A DNA stretch of 64,000 bases from an uncultured Acetatifactor sp. GTDB taxonomy: Bacteria; Bacillota; Clostridia; Lachnospirales; Lachnospiraceae. Both the position numbers and the translations under genes were made by a program. The notes under the pieces are model-generated. The model saw only the letters and a list, made by a program, of their open reading frames with translations. It searched no databases and had not been told where the DNA came from. This document shows positions 26,216 through 36,163 of the stretch, in pieces (positions within the stretch are counted from its first letter, which is position 1; the number at the start of each line of letters is the position of its first letter). Location: assembly GCA_910589655.1 (NCBI GenBank), contig CAJUTJ010000093.1, forward strand, positions 1 to 64,000. Direction: 5' to 3'.

Positions 26216-27877
26216 TTACTGCGGAGCAGAGCTTCCCGCCGCATCGGTATCTGCACCGGCTTCGGAGCTTCCTGCCGCGTCGGTATCTGCACTGGCTTCG
26301 GAGCTTCCTGCCGCGTCCCCATTGTTCTCGGAGATATGCAGATACTTCAGATTGCCCTTGGGATCCTCCACGGAAATATTTGCCGTAATTTCCGCCATAT
26401 AAGCTTCCATAGCCGTTCCTAACAGCGCATTCTTTGCGCTTACCGACCACCAAGGTTCTCCTTCACCCAAATAATACAATACATAGGAGTACGGATCATC
26501 CTCGGATATAATGACGGTAGTGTCTCCTGTCGTGCGGGCGCCGTCTGACAGCCATTCTCCCATCTCTCCCGTCATCATCTGAGGCCTTACACTCTCCAAA
26601 AGTCCGCCTTCCGTGGCAATCAGTGAAGAATCATTATATTTATCGGCGATTACCGCGAAGCTGTCCTCCGTTGCCTCTCCGGATTTCCATTCGTCCATAA
26701 TTTCCTGTGCGTTATCTTCCGCCGTGAGTATAGCCCGGATTTTCACCGTGGGCGTCTCGTCCCGGTATCGGTTCTCAAAGGCCACCACATAATAGGAATT
26801 GCCGGACGTATTTTCGATTACCGTAGTGTCTCCCGACTTTCTGGCGCTGTCGAAGAGCCAGCTTTCCAGCAGATAGGGTGCAGAGTCAGCGGTTACGTTC
26901 TCATTCGGTTCCCCCTCTGCGGCAACCTTTTTCTCAGCTGCCTCAGCCTCCTTTTTAGCCTCGGCCATGGCCGCTGTGATCTCCTCCTCCGTAGGAGCCT
27001 CGGAAAGCAGCGCATCAACGGTGAGAACCCTATAGTCAACGGAATCGAGACTGTCCTTATTATCATTGTAATAGCTTTCCGCCTCTTCGTCGGAAGGCAT
27101 CTTGGAATCCGCGATGCTGTCATAGTACCGGCTCAAATACATGGACTCTTTCACATAGCCGGAAATACGGGACAGAGTCGCATAGGTTCCGTAATTCTCG
27201 CGGACAAAGTCCTTTACGGACATTCCCACCTGAGCCGCCGCATCCTTGACCTCCTGCTCGTACTCCGCATAGTCTGCCGCAGTATCATAGGAGAATCCGG
27301 CAGCTTTGGCCTCTGACAGCAAAGCTTTGTTTTCGCTGATGCTCTCAATGGCCAGCTGTGTAAAGAAATCTTGGAATGTCAGTTCCTCGGAATACATCTG
27401 CTGGGAGAGATCCCCGCTCAGATCCATACCGAACATAGACATATAACTTCCGTACTGATTGAGGTAATTATTGAGGGCTATATTATAATTATAGTCAAAC
27501 TCTACTCTGGATATCTTCTCGCCGTTTACTTTGGCATAAGTCTCATTCACCGCCAGATAATTGCGGATGGGAAAGGAAACGACCAGACAGAAGAGCGCCG
27601 CTACAATAACCGCTCCCATAATATTTCCTACAAGCTTGTCCTTCTTTGCCTGAGCCTTCTCCGCCTCTCTGCGCTGTACCTTCAGATCGTATTTTGTAAC
27701 GACCTTTTCTTTTGTACCTTCTGCATTTTGTGCGTTCCCCTTGTTCGACGCGCCTTTTCCGTTTTGTGCGTTTCCCTTATTTTGTGCGCCTTTTTTGTTC
27801 TGTGTGTCTTCTTTATTCAGTGTACTCTCTTTATTTTCACTGCTATTCACATCTTTTTTCGTTTCTTTCTCAGACAT
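26216..27877 (-). CDS. membrane-anchored SurA/PrsA-like peptidyl-prolyl isomerase family protein with repetitive ends
   Basis: A 553-residue protein. The first about 65 residues are a cytoplasmic Lys/Asn/Gln-rich tract with repeats such as AQNKGNAQNGKGASNKGNAQ, then a basic helix, one membrane segment (IMGAVIVAALFCLVVSF) and a SurA_N-like extracytoplasmic domain (YAKVNGEKISRVEFDYNYN). Later regions resemble degenerate parvulin domains (ADKYNDSSLIATEGGLLESV, YVLYYLGEGEPWW). The C-terminus repeats AAGSSEAxADTD. It probably folds secreted proteins. GGAGG lies 12 bases before ATG 27877. Confidence 0.82.
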   Translation of the reverse strand: MSEKETKKDVNSSENKESTLNKEDTQNKKGAQNKGNAQNGKGASNKGNAQNAEGTKEKVVTKYDLKVQRREAEKAQAKKDKLVGNIMGAVIVAALFCLVVSFPIRNYLAVNETYAKVNGEKISRVEFDYNYNIALNNYLNQYGSYMSMFGMDLSGDLSQQMYSEELTFQDFFTQLAIESISENKALLSEAKAAGFSYDTAADYAEYEQEVKDAAAQVGMSVKDFVRENYGTYATLSRISGYVKESMYLSRYYDSIADSKMPSDEEAESYYNDNKDSLDSVDYRVLTVDALLSEAPTEEEITAAMAEAKKEAEAAEKKVAAEGEPNENVTADSAPYLLESWLFDSARKSGDTTVIENTSGNSYYVVAFENRYRDETPTVKIRAILTAEDNAQEIMDEWKSGEATEDSFAVIADKYNDSSLIATEGGLLESVRPQMMTGEMGEWLSDGARTTGDTTVIISEDDPYSYVLYYLGEGEPWWSVSAKNALLGTAMEAYMAEITANISVEDPKGNLKYLHISENNGDAAGSSEASADTDAAGSSEAGADTDAAGSSAPQ

Positions 27878-27947
27878 AATGGAATGTCTCCTCCCTACGC
27901 ATTTATGCGCAATGCCTATTTTATCTTATTTTGAGGAAAATGTGAAG

Positions 27948-29621
27948 CTATTTCACATATTTTTCAAGTTTTTCCACAATATTTTTGATGCATCCCGGCT
28001 CGAAAGGACTGTCCAGACCCACTTCTTTCAGCATAGACGTGTAGAAATCACTTGCCGACAATTTGCAAAGTTCTAAATAGCTCTGCCATGCACCGTCAAA
28101 ATCGGCATCCATCTTCACCTTATACTGCAGTGCGCAGGTCTGTGCCAGACAATAGTCGATGTAATAAAGCGGATAATCATAAATATGGAGCTGTTTCTGC
28201 CAGAAGCCTCCCTGACCGAAGAATCCGTCATCGCCATAATCCAGATGGGGCTTATACTCCTTCTCCAGCTTCTTCCATGCGGCCTTTCTCTCCGCCGGCG
28301 TCATCTCAGGATTTTCATAGACAATATGCTGGAATTCGTCTACCATACAGCCATAGGGGATGAACGCCGCCGCATCCTCCAAGTGCATGTCTATATAGTC
28401 CTGCGCCCTGTCTCCGAAAAACAGGGACATCCATTTTTCCGCAAAAAACTCCATGGACATGGAATGAATCTCTGCCGTTTCCATGCCGATATCCCCATGC
28501 TCTTTTATGGGATCCTTGCCGGAAAGATATCCCTGAAAAGCATGACCGCATTCATGCGTAATCACATCCACATCTCCGCTGGTGCCGTTGAAGTTAGCGA
28601 AAATAAAGGGGGACTGATACAGGGGCAGATAGGTCATATAGCCTCCCGCTCTCTTTGTCTTCCTGCCCAGCACATCAAACAATTCATTTTCCCTCATAAA
28701 ATCAAAAAATTCCTTGGTCTCAGGGGAAAGTTCGCCGTACATCTTCTGGCCGGAAGCCAAAATTTCTTCCGGAGATCCTGTAGGTTCAGGATTGCCGTCC
28801 TTAAAGTACACCTGCTCGTCAATATATTTCAGCTGCTCCAATCCCAGACGCTGTCTTCTACGGTCATGAAGCTCTTCCGCAAAGGGTACGAAATACTCCT
28901 TAATCTGGCTGCGGAAAGCTTCCACCTCTTCTTTCCCGTAGCAGTTACGGTTCATGCGGTAATACCCCAGCTCCAGATAGTTTTCATAGCCCATCTTTTT
29001 CGCCTGTGCGGTACGATTTTTCACCAATTTGTCGTATAACTCATCCAGCTTTTCGGCATTTGCGGTAAAGAAAGCACTCATTTCCTTCCATGCGGCGGCC
29101 CTCACATCCCTGTCCCTATGAATCAAATACGGACGCAGCAGAGACAGATTCAGCTCTTTCCCGTCAAAGTGCAGCTTTGCTCCCGCAATCAGCTTGTCAT
29201 ACTCCATGGTCAGGTTATTTTCTTCCTGAATCAGGGGAATCAGCTTTTCATCCATGGCCTTTTGCGCCAGCTCCATATTCTTAAATGCCACCGGCCCGAT
29301 CTTCTGCTCCAGATAATCCCTGTAAGGGGAATGAAACATCCTTTTTTGGTAATCCAACACCAGATTACTGTAAATCGGTCTCTGTTGGTCGTAATATTCA
29401 TGTTCTTTGCTGTAAAACTCATCCGTTGTATCCACGTCAAAACGGATATTTGCAATAGTCATTAATGTGGAAACTCTGTCCGTCAACGCATAGTACTTCT
29501 TATGCACCTCAAATTGTTCCTCACCGCTTTCCGCCTTGTCAAAGGCATCCATCAGTTCCTTCATTTCCTTTTCCACCTGTGTAAAATCTACCCGTTCATA
29601 CGGCATATCCTGAAATTTCAT
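27948..29621 (-). CDS. pepF: oligoendopeptidase F (M3 metallopeptidase)
   Basis: A 557-residue cytoplasmic zinc peptidase that trims oligopeptides. The HExxH-type zinc motif appears as DVITHECGHAFQG, with a downstream metal Glu in METAEIHSMSMEFF. The remaining sequence matches the M3 fold in order. The start is ATG 29621, seven bases after GGAAGGG; an earlier frame start at 29642 is less likely. Confidence 0.94.
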   Translation of the reverse strand: MKFQDMPYERVDFTQVEKEMKELMDAFDKAESGEEQFEVHKKYYALTDRVSTLMTIANIRFDVDTTDEFYSKEHEYYDQQRPIYSNLVLDYQKRMFHSPYRDYLEQKIGPVAFKNMELAQKAMDEKLIPLIQEENNLTMEYDKLIAGAKLHFDGKELNLSLLRPYLIHRDRDVRAAAWKEMSAFFTANAEKLDELYDKLVKNRTAQAKKMGYENYLELGYYRMNRNCYGKEEVEAFRSQIKEYFVPFAEELHDRRRQRLGLEQLKYIDEQVYFKDGNPEPTGSPEEILASGQKMYGELSPETKEFFDFMRENELFDVLGRKTKRAGGYMTYLPLYQSPFIFANFNGTSGDVDVITHECGHAFQGYLSGKDPIKEHGDIGMETAEIHSMSMEFFAEKWMSLFFGDRAQDYIDMHLEDAAAFIPYGCMVDEFQHIVYENPEMTPAERKAAWKKLEKEYKPHLDYGDDGFFGQGGFWQKQLHIYDYPLYYIDYCLAQTCALQYKVKMDADFDGAWQSYLELCKLSASDFYTSMLKEVGLDSPFEPGCIKNIVEKLEKYVK

Positions 29622-29830
29622 GCTGATACCCTTCCTTTCCATAAATCATGTAATTTTATGGCAGACTCCCTCCCCCGCAAGCCAGTGCTGAAAACTGCGG
29701 CACTTTGCACTATGAAGGAATCTTGCAGTGCATTGGTGGTCTGCTTGTGAGTATTTTATATACATTTTTATATTTTACATGATTTTTATTATGATTACTA
29801 TGATTTTTTCTTAGAATTCCATACTTTTTC
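29622..29830. other. intergenic leader between divergent genes
   Basis: On the minus strand a GC-richer stretch (29660-29740) with TGCACTGCAAG and matching inverted pieces lies upstream of pepF and probably forms its leader. The rest is AT-rich. No gene is seen. Confidence 0.4.
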
Positions 29831-29859
29831 TTGAAATCTGCCGGAAACGAGACTAATAT
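29831..29859 (+). promoter_or_regulatory. sigma-70-type promoter of the 29905 gene
   Basis: TTGAAA (29831-29836), 17-nt spacer, TAATAT (29854-29859), about 45 bp before the start codon. Confidence 0.65.
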
Positions 29860-29904
29860 ATAAGTAGTATACTGATTTCTATAATGATGGGTGGAGGGAA
29901 AAGC

Positions 29905-30984
29905 ATGTTTGAAGCACTAAGGAAAAAGAGCCTTAAAAGCTCTCTTGTTTTAACCGTTATATTCGGCGCCATAGGCATTGGTTTGGCCGTATGGTTTGCC
30001 GTAGGCACATGGTATGTGGTGACAGGATATGTATCTTTCGTCGATTTGGCACCGGATGAAATTTCAAACCAGTGGGTCGCCTTGAATCTCACAACCAACG
30101 GAGGGTCTTTTGCCGAAACCACGGAGACCGTCGGCAATACCAATCAAACGAAAACCGTCGATCTCTATTACATCATTTTGACAGGGGATGATTATTCTAC
30201 CGATTTTCGTTTTATGGCCGTAAACGTCCCCATCGAATACCGAAACAGAATGGATCAAATGGCCCAGAACGGATACGGTGATTCCATTTTCCTTTCCGGA
30301 AGAATCCGGAAGATGAATGATGACCTATATAATTATTTTAAAGAGTATGTTATAGATAACGGTTTCTCCGAAGAGGAATTCGAAGAATACAGCATTCCCT
30401 ATTATATCAAGGTATTCCCCAACGAACAGTTGGAAAACGTATTCACGGTGGGGGCATTTCTGTTTGGTGTGTTTCTTATCGTGATTGCCATAATACGTCT
30501 GGTGAAAGCTTTGACAGGAAGTTATCTGAAGCAGCTGAGAGCAGATGTAGCTTCCATCGGCGTCAGTGAGCTTTCCGCCGATTCCGATTGGAATTCGGCC
30601 GCTGAAATCTGCAAGGGAGTGAAAGTGGGACGTCTCTTTACTTATTACATGGAAGGCAGTAAACCCCGTGCCATTCCGAACACTAAGATTATGTGGTCTT
30701 ATCAGAATACCACCACCCACCGCACCAACGGCATTAAGACCGGAACCACCTACAGCATCATGGTTTGGGTGGACGGCTGGAAAAACGCTTCCAACATCGG
30801 TGTTCCCAATGAATCGGCCGCACAGACGATGCTGAGACGCTTTGGCGATCAATTCCCCTGGGTGGTGCTGGGCTACTCCGATGAACTGCGGAAAATGTAC
30901 CACAATAACCGCGCACAGTTTATGCAGCTGCGCTATAATACTATGGATCACTCGATGTCAATGCCCGGATTCGGAGGTTTCTAG
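29905..30984 (+). CDS. membrane protein of unknown function with two membrane segments
   Basis: About 359 residues. The start is ATG 29905, six bases after GGAGGG. A basic N-terminus (MFEALRKKSLKSS) precedes a first membrane helix (about residues 14-37), then an extracytoplasmic domain of about 130 residues, a second helix (VFTVGAFLFGVFLIVIAIIRLV) and a cytoplasmic domain of about 150 residues ending in YNTMDHSMSMPGFGGF. I do not recognise a named family with confidence. It is a monocistronic plus-strand gene with its own promoter and a strong terminator. Confidence 0.8.
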   Translation: MFEALRKKSLKSSLVLTVIFGAIGIGLAVWFAVGTWYVVTGYVSFVDLAPDEISNQWVALNLTTNGGSFAETTETVGNTNQTKTVDLYYIILTGDDYSTDFRFMAVNVPIEYRNRMDQMAQNGYGDSIFLSGRIRKMNDDLYNYFKEYVIDNGFSEEEFEEYSIPYYIKVFPNEQLENVFTVGAFLFGVFLIVIAIIRLVKALTGSYLKQLRADVASIGVSELSADSDWNSAAEICKGVKVGRLFTYYMEGSKPRAIPNTKIMWSYQNTTTHRTNGIKTGTTYSIMVWVDGWKNASNIGVPNESAAQTMLRRFGDQFPWVVLGYSDELRKMYHNNRAQFMQLRYNTMDHSMSMPGFGGF

Positions 30985-31004
30985 CATAAAATTATTTTAA
31001 ATAT

Positions 31005-31037
31005 AAATGCCGCCGCAAATAATCTGCGGCGGCATTT
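31005..31037. terminator. bidirectional terminator
   Basis: Perfect 13-bp stem AAATGCCGCCGCA/TGCGGCGGCATTT with T-rich flank on the plus strand, between the convergent membrane-protein and GH112 genes. Confidence 0.9.
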
Positions 31038-31070
31038 TCGATATACTTTCCGAAAAAGCATTCTTAATTA

Positions 31071-33224
31071 TTATATTTCCGTAAATGTGGTGTCATATGC
31101 AGCCAATGTTACGGTCTTATCACCCTTTTCCGTAGGAATGGTGGTAGTCTGCTCTACATCACTGTTATTGATGACCACCAATTTCCCGCTCTCAGGATAA
31201 TATGCGCACTCCGTATAGAGATTATCCGTCATATAAAGACCGCTCATCCCTTCTCCTCCCGCATAGCGGATCAGCTGATACAGCATACGTGTATTCTCCA
31301 GATCCTGCCGGAAGGAAGCAAGATAAATTCCTTTTCCTTTTCCGAAATCATTTACCGTTATCAAAGGTCTGTCGTCATCTGCCAACAGCACTCTGGCTTT
31401 ACCGTCGGTGAGATACAGATGATCCTTCGGTTCCACGGTAGCTCCCTCCGGTAAAATCTCTTCGATATCATCCGCCTCAAAGCTCCACTTCCCATGGCAG
31501 ACTCTTGCGCCGGTATCTTCGTCAATGCCTAACACATGAGCCATGCGGAAGGTATAATCATATCCGTCCACTGCGGAAGGTTCATTGACCCCAATAAAGG
31601 TTCCGCCCTCATGGACCCATTTCGTCAGAACCGTAACCACTTCGTCATCCTTCCAATGATCGCCGCCGCTCCATGCGCTTCCGGCATATCCGGCATTGAT
31701 TACCACATCAACATCTTCTAAAGCACCCTTTTTAACATCCTCAAAGGAAATGAACTTCACGTCCACAGGAAGACCTGAAAGCGCTTCGTTTATATGGATC
31801 AGGTCATGCATGTATGTCTCATGGAAATGCCCTGACAGAGTCCATGAACGCAGTGCACCCCAGCTATGCAGAACCGCAACCTTGGTCTGAATGGTGTAAG
31901 GCTTTCCCGCATCATGAAAACTGCTGATCAGGCGGAACTCATCGGACACCTTCTCTATATAATCGCAAAAATCAGGGAAGTCCTCCACCAAATGCAGATA
32001 TCCGCCCAAACCGATTCTGTCGATTTTGGCACGGAGCAACGCACGCCTCACACTGTTCCAATATTTCTTCGCGTCCAAAGTGGGGTCGCCGCCTTCCGCA
32101 AAAGTAGGCGCGCCGCCCAGTCCTACAGGAAACAGATAGGGATGGAGACGAAGCTCATGAGTGGGCACATCCACACCGGCACAAAGCCTTGCCTCGTAAC
32201 CGGAGAACACGCACTTAATCAATCCGTCAAAGCCAAACTCTTTGAATCTGCCGTTATAGGGTTCCACACCCACCCAGCTGTCATCATAAAATACATAAGC
32301 CTTTTTGCCATACTCATGTACCATGTCAATCAGCTTTCTGCCGAACGAAATCACAAAATCGTTTGTAAATGCCATCCAGTCGGCCTTTTTCTGATTACCG
32401 GGCATATGAGTAACATGAAGACGGCCCTTGTTGATAAAGTCCTCAGCCGTCATGGCATAACCATACTTTTTCTCAAATTCGTCCAGTGCAATGTCGCTGA
32501 CAGTGTAATCATAAGATCCCCAGTCGGAGAACAATTGACGATTTCTCTCATCACTGCCCCAGATCCATACAAAATTGTAGAACATAGAAGTGAAACGCAC
32601 TACCGTAGTGTCAGGATGAGTCTCGCACCAATTTTTCATCCAGCCCAGCATATATTCCTGCGTCTCCGGATATCTGGGATCAATCTGCATCAGATGCTCC
32701 TTATCCCAATTGTTTGTGGTGTGGTTGTACATGGAAATCTCTTCCCAGATTCGGTATGCCAAAAAGCTCACCGTATATTTATGGAACGGTACGATTCCGT
32801 TTAAAGTGACACAGCCGGAAGCCTTTGAGTAGCTCCACTTAGACGCATCTACCTTTGTGTTTGTGGTACGGTCATACACTTCCCAGTACTTCATAGCTCT
32901 TTCGCTGTCATTGACGGTAAACTGTTCCGTAAAGAAGCTGTCCATCAGTCCGATGGTAACACTTTCTCCCTCCGCCACTGCGGCAGGCGTACAGAGAAAT
33001 GTCTGCTGCAGCTTATCCTGATTTTTCTTCGCCCACTCGTTATGGTCACGGATAATACAAATAGTGGAGTAAATACCGTAGCCTGCATGGACAATTTCAT
33101 CGGAAAGTACGGTGCCGTCGCTGTCTCTGATTACATCCGCTCCCCACTTTTCCGCCATTTTTAATGTGAGAGCCTCATATCCGGACTCTCCGGGCAGTGT
33201 AAAACCACCTTTTGTTTGAGACAT
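31071..33224 (-). CDS. GH112 beta-galactoside phosphorylase, probably D-galactosyl-1,4-L-rhamnose phosphorylase
   Basis: A cytoplasmic enzyme of about 717 residues with the GH112 start MSQTKGGFTLPGESGYE, KWGADVIRDSDGT, and the catalytic-acid region VFYDDSWVGVEPY. Family members phosphorolyse lacto-N-biose/galacto-N-biose or galactosyl-rhamnose to galactose 1-phosphate. The neighbours here (GH105, acetylesterase-like protein, rhamnogalacturonan-type ABC importer) make galactosyl-rhamnose from rhamnogalacturonan I the likelier substrate; that is inference from context. I choose ATG 33224 because GAGGG precedes it and it gives the family N-terminus. Confidence 0.9.
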   Translation of the reverse strand: MSQTKGGFTLPGESGYEALTLKMAEKWGADVIRDSDGTVLSDEIVHAGYGIYSTICIIRDHNEWAKKNQDKLQQTFLCTPAAVAEGESVTIGLMDSFFTEQFTVNDSERAMKYWEVYDRTTNTKVDASKWSYSKASGCVTLNGIVPFHKYTVSFLAYRIWEEISMYNHTTNNWDKEHLMQIDPRYPETQEYMLGWMKNWCETHPDTTVVRFTSMFYNFVWIWGSDERNRQLFSDWGSYDYTVSDIALDEFEKKYGYAMTAEDFINKGRLHVTHMPGNQKKADWMAFTNDFVISFGRKLIDMVHEYGKKAYVFYDDSWVGVEPYNGRFKEFGFDGLIKCVFSGYEARLCAGVDVPTHELRLHPYLFPVGLGGAPTFAEGGDPTLDAKKYWNSVRRALLRAKIDRIGLGGYLHLVEDFPDFCDYIEKVSDEFRLISSFHDAGKPYTIQTKVAVLHSWGALRSWTLSGHFHETYMHDLIHINEALSGLPVDVKFISFEDVKKGALEDVDVVINAGYAGSAWSGGDHWKDDEVVTVLTKWVHEGGTFIGVNEPSAVDGYDYTFRMAHVLGIDEDTGARVCHGKWSFEADDIEEILPEGATVEPKDHLYLTDGKARVLLADDDRPLITVNDFGKGKGIYLASFRQDLENTRMLYQLIRYAGGEGMSGLYMTDNLYTECAYYPESGKLVVINNSDVEQTTTIPTEKGDKTVTLAAYDTTFTEI

Positions 33225-33311
33225 CTTTTTATCCCTCATTTCTGCACCGCTTTTTTTCCTTCAGGTTTGCGGATGCGGCGCAGACACAAACCTGAATAAT
33301 CTTTCATCCCG

Positions 33312-35108
33312 CTATATATTCATCTTACGGCATAGTTCAACCGCTTCACCGCGGGTGATCACCTTCTGCAAATCCGCGCTGCCGTCCTCGGGGAGAAGCC
33401 CCACAGCGCTTGCCGCCCTGACATATGGTCTCGCGAACTCTCTACAGCCGCCGTCATAAGCGCATTCTCTCTCTTCCGGCAAAGCCTTGCGGCTCTTATA
33501 GCCATTCATGGCAAACACAAGGAATTCCTCCAACGTCACCTCTTGCAAGGGATAAAACTTTTGCCCATCCACAAGATTCCGGTCAATCATACCGTTTTGA
33601 TAAGCGCATTCCACCGTCCCGGCATACCATTCATGTCCCACTACATCCGTGAACATATCATTATAGACATTGGTAGGAAAAAACCTTGCGGTTTTAATTA
33701 CCATATCCAGCACGGAAACCCTGTCCGCCTTCTCCGGCAAATTCTCTATCTCCGAAAGCAGCCGGTTTCCCTCCATGGGATTGACCACATTGTCGTAAAC
33801 TGCAGGTTTCACAGGAAGGATGATTTCCTCCGGAGGATTCCAATCCCCAAATCCTTCCGTCACACATTCCGCAAGGAAATGATAACCGGAATCGGGAAAG
33901 TCGGCGCATACGCGGATAATCTCCCGAGCCACTATCCCCGCCATATAATATGCCCCGTAATCGTTGCTATGGGTGTAATCGTTGGGAAAATAATAGGGTT
34001 TGGAGCCTTCCAATCCGTGTTTTACCACAAAGTCCATGCTGAGACCGTGCAGATCCAGAACGGGCACCTCAATGGCGGCTCCGATCTCCTTACAAACCTC
34101 CGCGTATTCCGAAAGCAGATCGTTGTAACTGCCGTCATTTCCCTTCCAAGTATTTCTGGCAATGGGTGTCACAAGCACAGGATACGCCCCTTTTTCGCGG
34201 CATTCCATAATGTATCTCGTCAAATTGGCAAAGTAGCCGTCTCTTGCCTTCAGGTTATCCAGCTTTTGGTCATTATGTCCGAACTGATAGAAGAAAAAAT
34301 CTCCCGGCCTGCCGTATTCATCGATAATAGCATAATGCCCCTCCTCACGGAAGCTTTCCGTGGTCAATCCGGAATGAGCATGGTTGGAAACCGCAATTCC
34401 GTCCCTGAAATAGGCCGATATCATCTGACCCCAGCCGGAATAGCTGGTTCCCGGAGCATAGGGATAATCGGCGCTCTGATCCGTTACCGTAGAATCGCCT
34501 GCTATGTATATGGTCGGGCAGAGAGTCTCCTCAACGGTTACACTGCTGATACGAGGCTTATCCGCCAGCACGGTAATATCCAGCGTTTTATCCACAAAAA
34601 GACTTGTCTGTCCTCTAGGTATAATATCACACACATTCACCGTCATAGTGTGCGTAAAAGTTCCGGCCGGAATATCTCCGCGATACCCCAGTCTTCTCCT
34701 CCCGGTATATATCAGTACATCCTTCAGCGGCTCTTTCGAACATATGGTAACTGTCACTTTATAATTGCCTTGACGGGGCACATCCACCTTAAAAGATAAC
34801 GGGATCCGCCTATGCTCTCCCTTCTCAGGCTCTCCGGTCTTTTCCTCCAGAGAAGCAATCACCCCGTCCGAGTCAAGAAAGACGCCCTCGGCATCTTCCT
34901 GAAGCTCCGTGAGATTTGCATCCTGATACCAGTACACCGTATCAAAACCGGAATTTAACTCTAAAATCCTTAACTGTTCCTGCTCTCTTCTATTCTGTTC
35001 CGTTACAAAACCATAACATTTTCCGGCCCCGTAGAGGTCGGCGGCAGAGACACAAATATTGCCGGACGAATCATTAACTATACCAAACAGGAATTTGCCT
35101 TGAAACAT
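33312..35108 (-). CDS. rhamnogalacturonan acetylesterase-like SGNH hydrolase with C-terminal SLH-like repeats
   Basis: A 598-residue protein. The N-terminal about 200 residues form a beta-rich carbohydrate-binding-like region; the SGNH esterase follows with IYIAGDSTVTD (catalytic Ser), GWGQMI, FFYQFGHNDQK and the C-terminal block NDYTHSNDYGAY (Asp/His). It would remove acetyl groups from galacturonate in rhamnogalacturonan. The last about 130 residues look like one and a half SLH repeats (FTDVVGHEWYAGTVECAYQN with FYPLQEVTLEEF; later VITRGEAVELC). No signal peptide is visible (MFQGKFLFGIVNDSSG), so surface attachment is doubtful. It lies 2 bp after the GH105 gene. Confidence 0.85.
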   Translation of the reverse strand: MFQGKFLFGIVNDSSGNICVSAADLYGAGKCYGFVTEQNRREQEQLRILELNSGFDTVYWYQDANLTELQEDAEGVFLDSDGVIASLEEKTGEPEKGEHRRIPLSFKVDVPRQGNYKVTVTICSKEPLKDVLIYTGRRRLGYRGDIPAGTFTHTMTVNVCDIIPRGQTSLFVDKTLDITVLADKPRISSVTVEETLCPTIYIAGDSTVTDQSADYPYAPGTSYSGWGQMISAYFRDGIAVSNHAHSGLTTESFREEGHYAIIDEYGRPGDFFFYQFGHNDQKLDNLKARDGYFANLTRYIMECREKGAYPVLVTPIARNTWKGNDGSYNDLLSEYAEVCKEIGAAIEVPVLDLHGLSMDFVVKHGLEGSKPYYFPNDYTHSNDYGAYYMAGIVAREIIRVCADFPDSGYHFLAECVTEGFGDWNPPEEIILPVKPAVYDNVVNPMEGNRLLSEIENLPEKADRVSVLDMVIKTARFFPTNVYNDMFTDVVGHEWYAGTVECAYQNGMIDRNLVDGQKFYPLQEVTLEEFLVFAMNGYKSRKALPEERECAYDGGCREFARPYVRAASAVGLLPEDGSADLQKVITRGEAVELCRKMNI

Positions 35109-35110
35109 TT

Positions 35111-36163
35111 TTAAAGCGCACCATCCTTTTCAATCTCGTCAGATACCAAAAGCGTAGCAAAGAACGCTAATACAAGCCCCTGTCCCCAGCCCTGAATATA
35201 TGCCTTGGGGATACCCCTGTATCCTTCTTTATCTCTCATAACAGCCGTACCGCCGGACACGTTCATAACCTTGCCGTCCTCACTGACATTGTCCAGAAGC
35301 CCCTTGATGGATTTATTAATATACTTGGAATGCAGCGGATTTCCTCTGGTCAGCATAGCCGCCGCAATACCTGCGGAAGCGGAAACTTCCTCATATGATT
35401 CCGGATCATCCAGAACCGTCCTCCAAAGACCGTTCTCCGTCTGCACCGTTTTCAATGCTGCCAATTGCTCATTCAAAGAACCCGCAATATCAATGTACTT
35501 GGGATACAGATAGCATTCCGGAAGGATGCCTCCTACCTGAGCCATGGTAAAAGCTGCCCATGCATTTGCTCTTCCCCAGTAAATACCGGACATATGGTCT
35601 CCTGCAATATTGTCATACCCGTGATAGTAATAACCGCTGCTGGGATTCTGCAGATATTTGATATGCCAGTAATACTGATTCAAAGCATCATCTATCATAG
35701 CTTCATCCTTATTCATAACTCCTACTCTCAGCAATAAAAAGGCCGCCATAAACAGAGTATCGCACCATGCCTGCTCGGGAAAATCATTATTCGCAGATAC
35801 GGTATGCTGCAGCACACTATCTCCGAATCGGAGAGCATCCTTAGATATGTATTCGATTTTGCTCATCAGAATATCATAATATTTTTGATCCTTGGTGGCA
35901 TTATAGAGAGTAATCAAGCAATGTCCCATAGCACATGCATTCACTGTCCAGACCTTAGGAAGTCCTAAACCAATCAATTCGTCAACCCTGTCCTTCAGAA
36001 GATTCAGGTACTCTTCCTTACCCGTCTTCTCATAGGCTGTACTGATTCCATAGTAAGCCACGCCGCAAGGCCAGTCCCATGTCAGATCCATGTTCATGGT
36101 TTTCTTTACGATTTTGTCGATTACCTCTTCGATTTCTTTTTTGTCAAACTCCAACTGCAACAT
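35111..36163 (-). CDS. GH105 unsaturated rhamnogalacturonyl hydrolase (YteR-like)
   Basis: A 350-residue cytoplasmic enzyme. The catalytic Asp sits in EQAWCDTLFMAAFLLLRVG, matching the YteR motif, and the (alpha/alpha)6 barrel signatures WPCGVAYYGI, YWGRANAWAAF and YIQGWGQGLVL are present. It would release the unsaturated galacturonic acid from rhamnogalacturonan oligosaccharides made by a lyase. The start is ATG 36163, six bases after GGAGG. The ribosome site directly follows a TGCCGAAATGGCA hairpin like the leader elements elsewhere. Confidence 0.95.
   Translation of the reverse strand: MLQLEFDKKEIEEVIDKIVKKTMNMDLTWDWPCGVAYYGISTAYEKTGKEEYLNLLKDRVDELIGLGLPKVWTVNACAMGHCLITLYNATKDQKYYDILMSKIEYISKDALRFGDSVLQHTVSANNDFPEQAWCDTLFMAAFLLLRVGVMNKDEAMIDDALNQYYWHIKYLQNPSSGYYYHGYDNIAGDHMSGIYWGRANAWAAFTMAQVGGILPECYLYPKYIDIAGSLNEQLAALKTVQTENGLWRTVLDDPESYEEVSASAGIAAAMLTRGNPLHSKYINKSIKGLLDNVSEDGKVMNVSGGTAVMRDKEGYRGIPKAYIQGWGQGLVLAFFATLLVSDEIEKDGAL

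Noticed and set aside
33543..34799. Long plus-strand open frame (about 418 codons) opposite the acetylesterase-like gene
   Set aside because: It is the complement of a gene with clear SGNH motifs, has no ribosome site and its translation is rich in His, Arg and Ile with no recognisable domain; a shadow of the minus-strand coding sequence.
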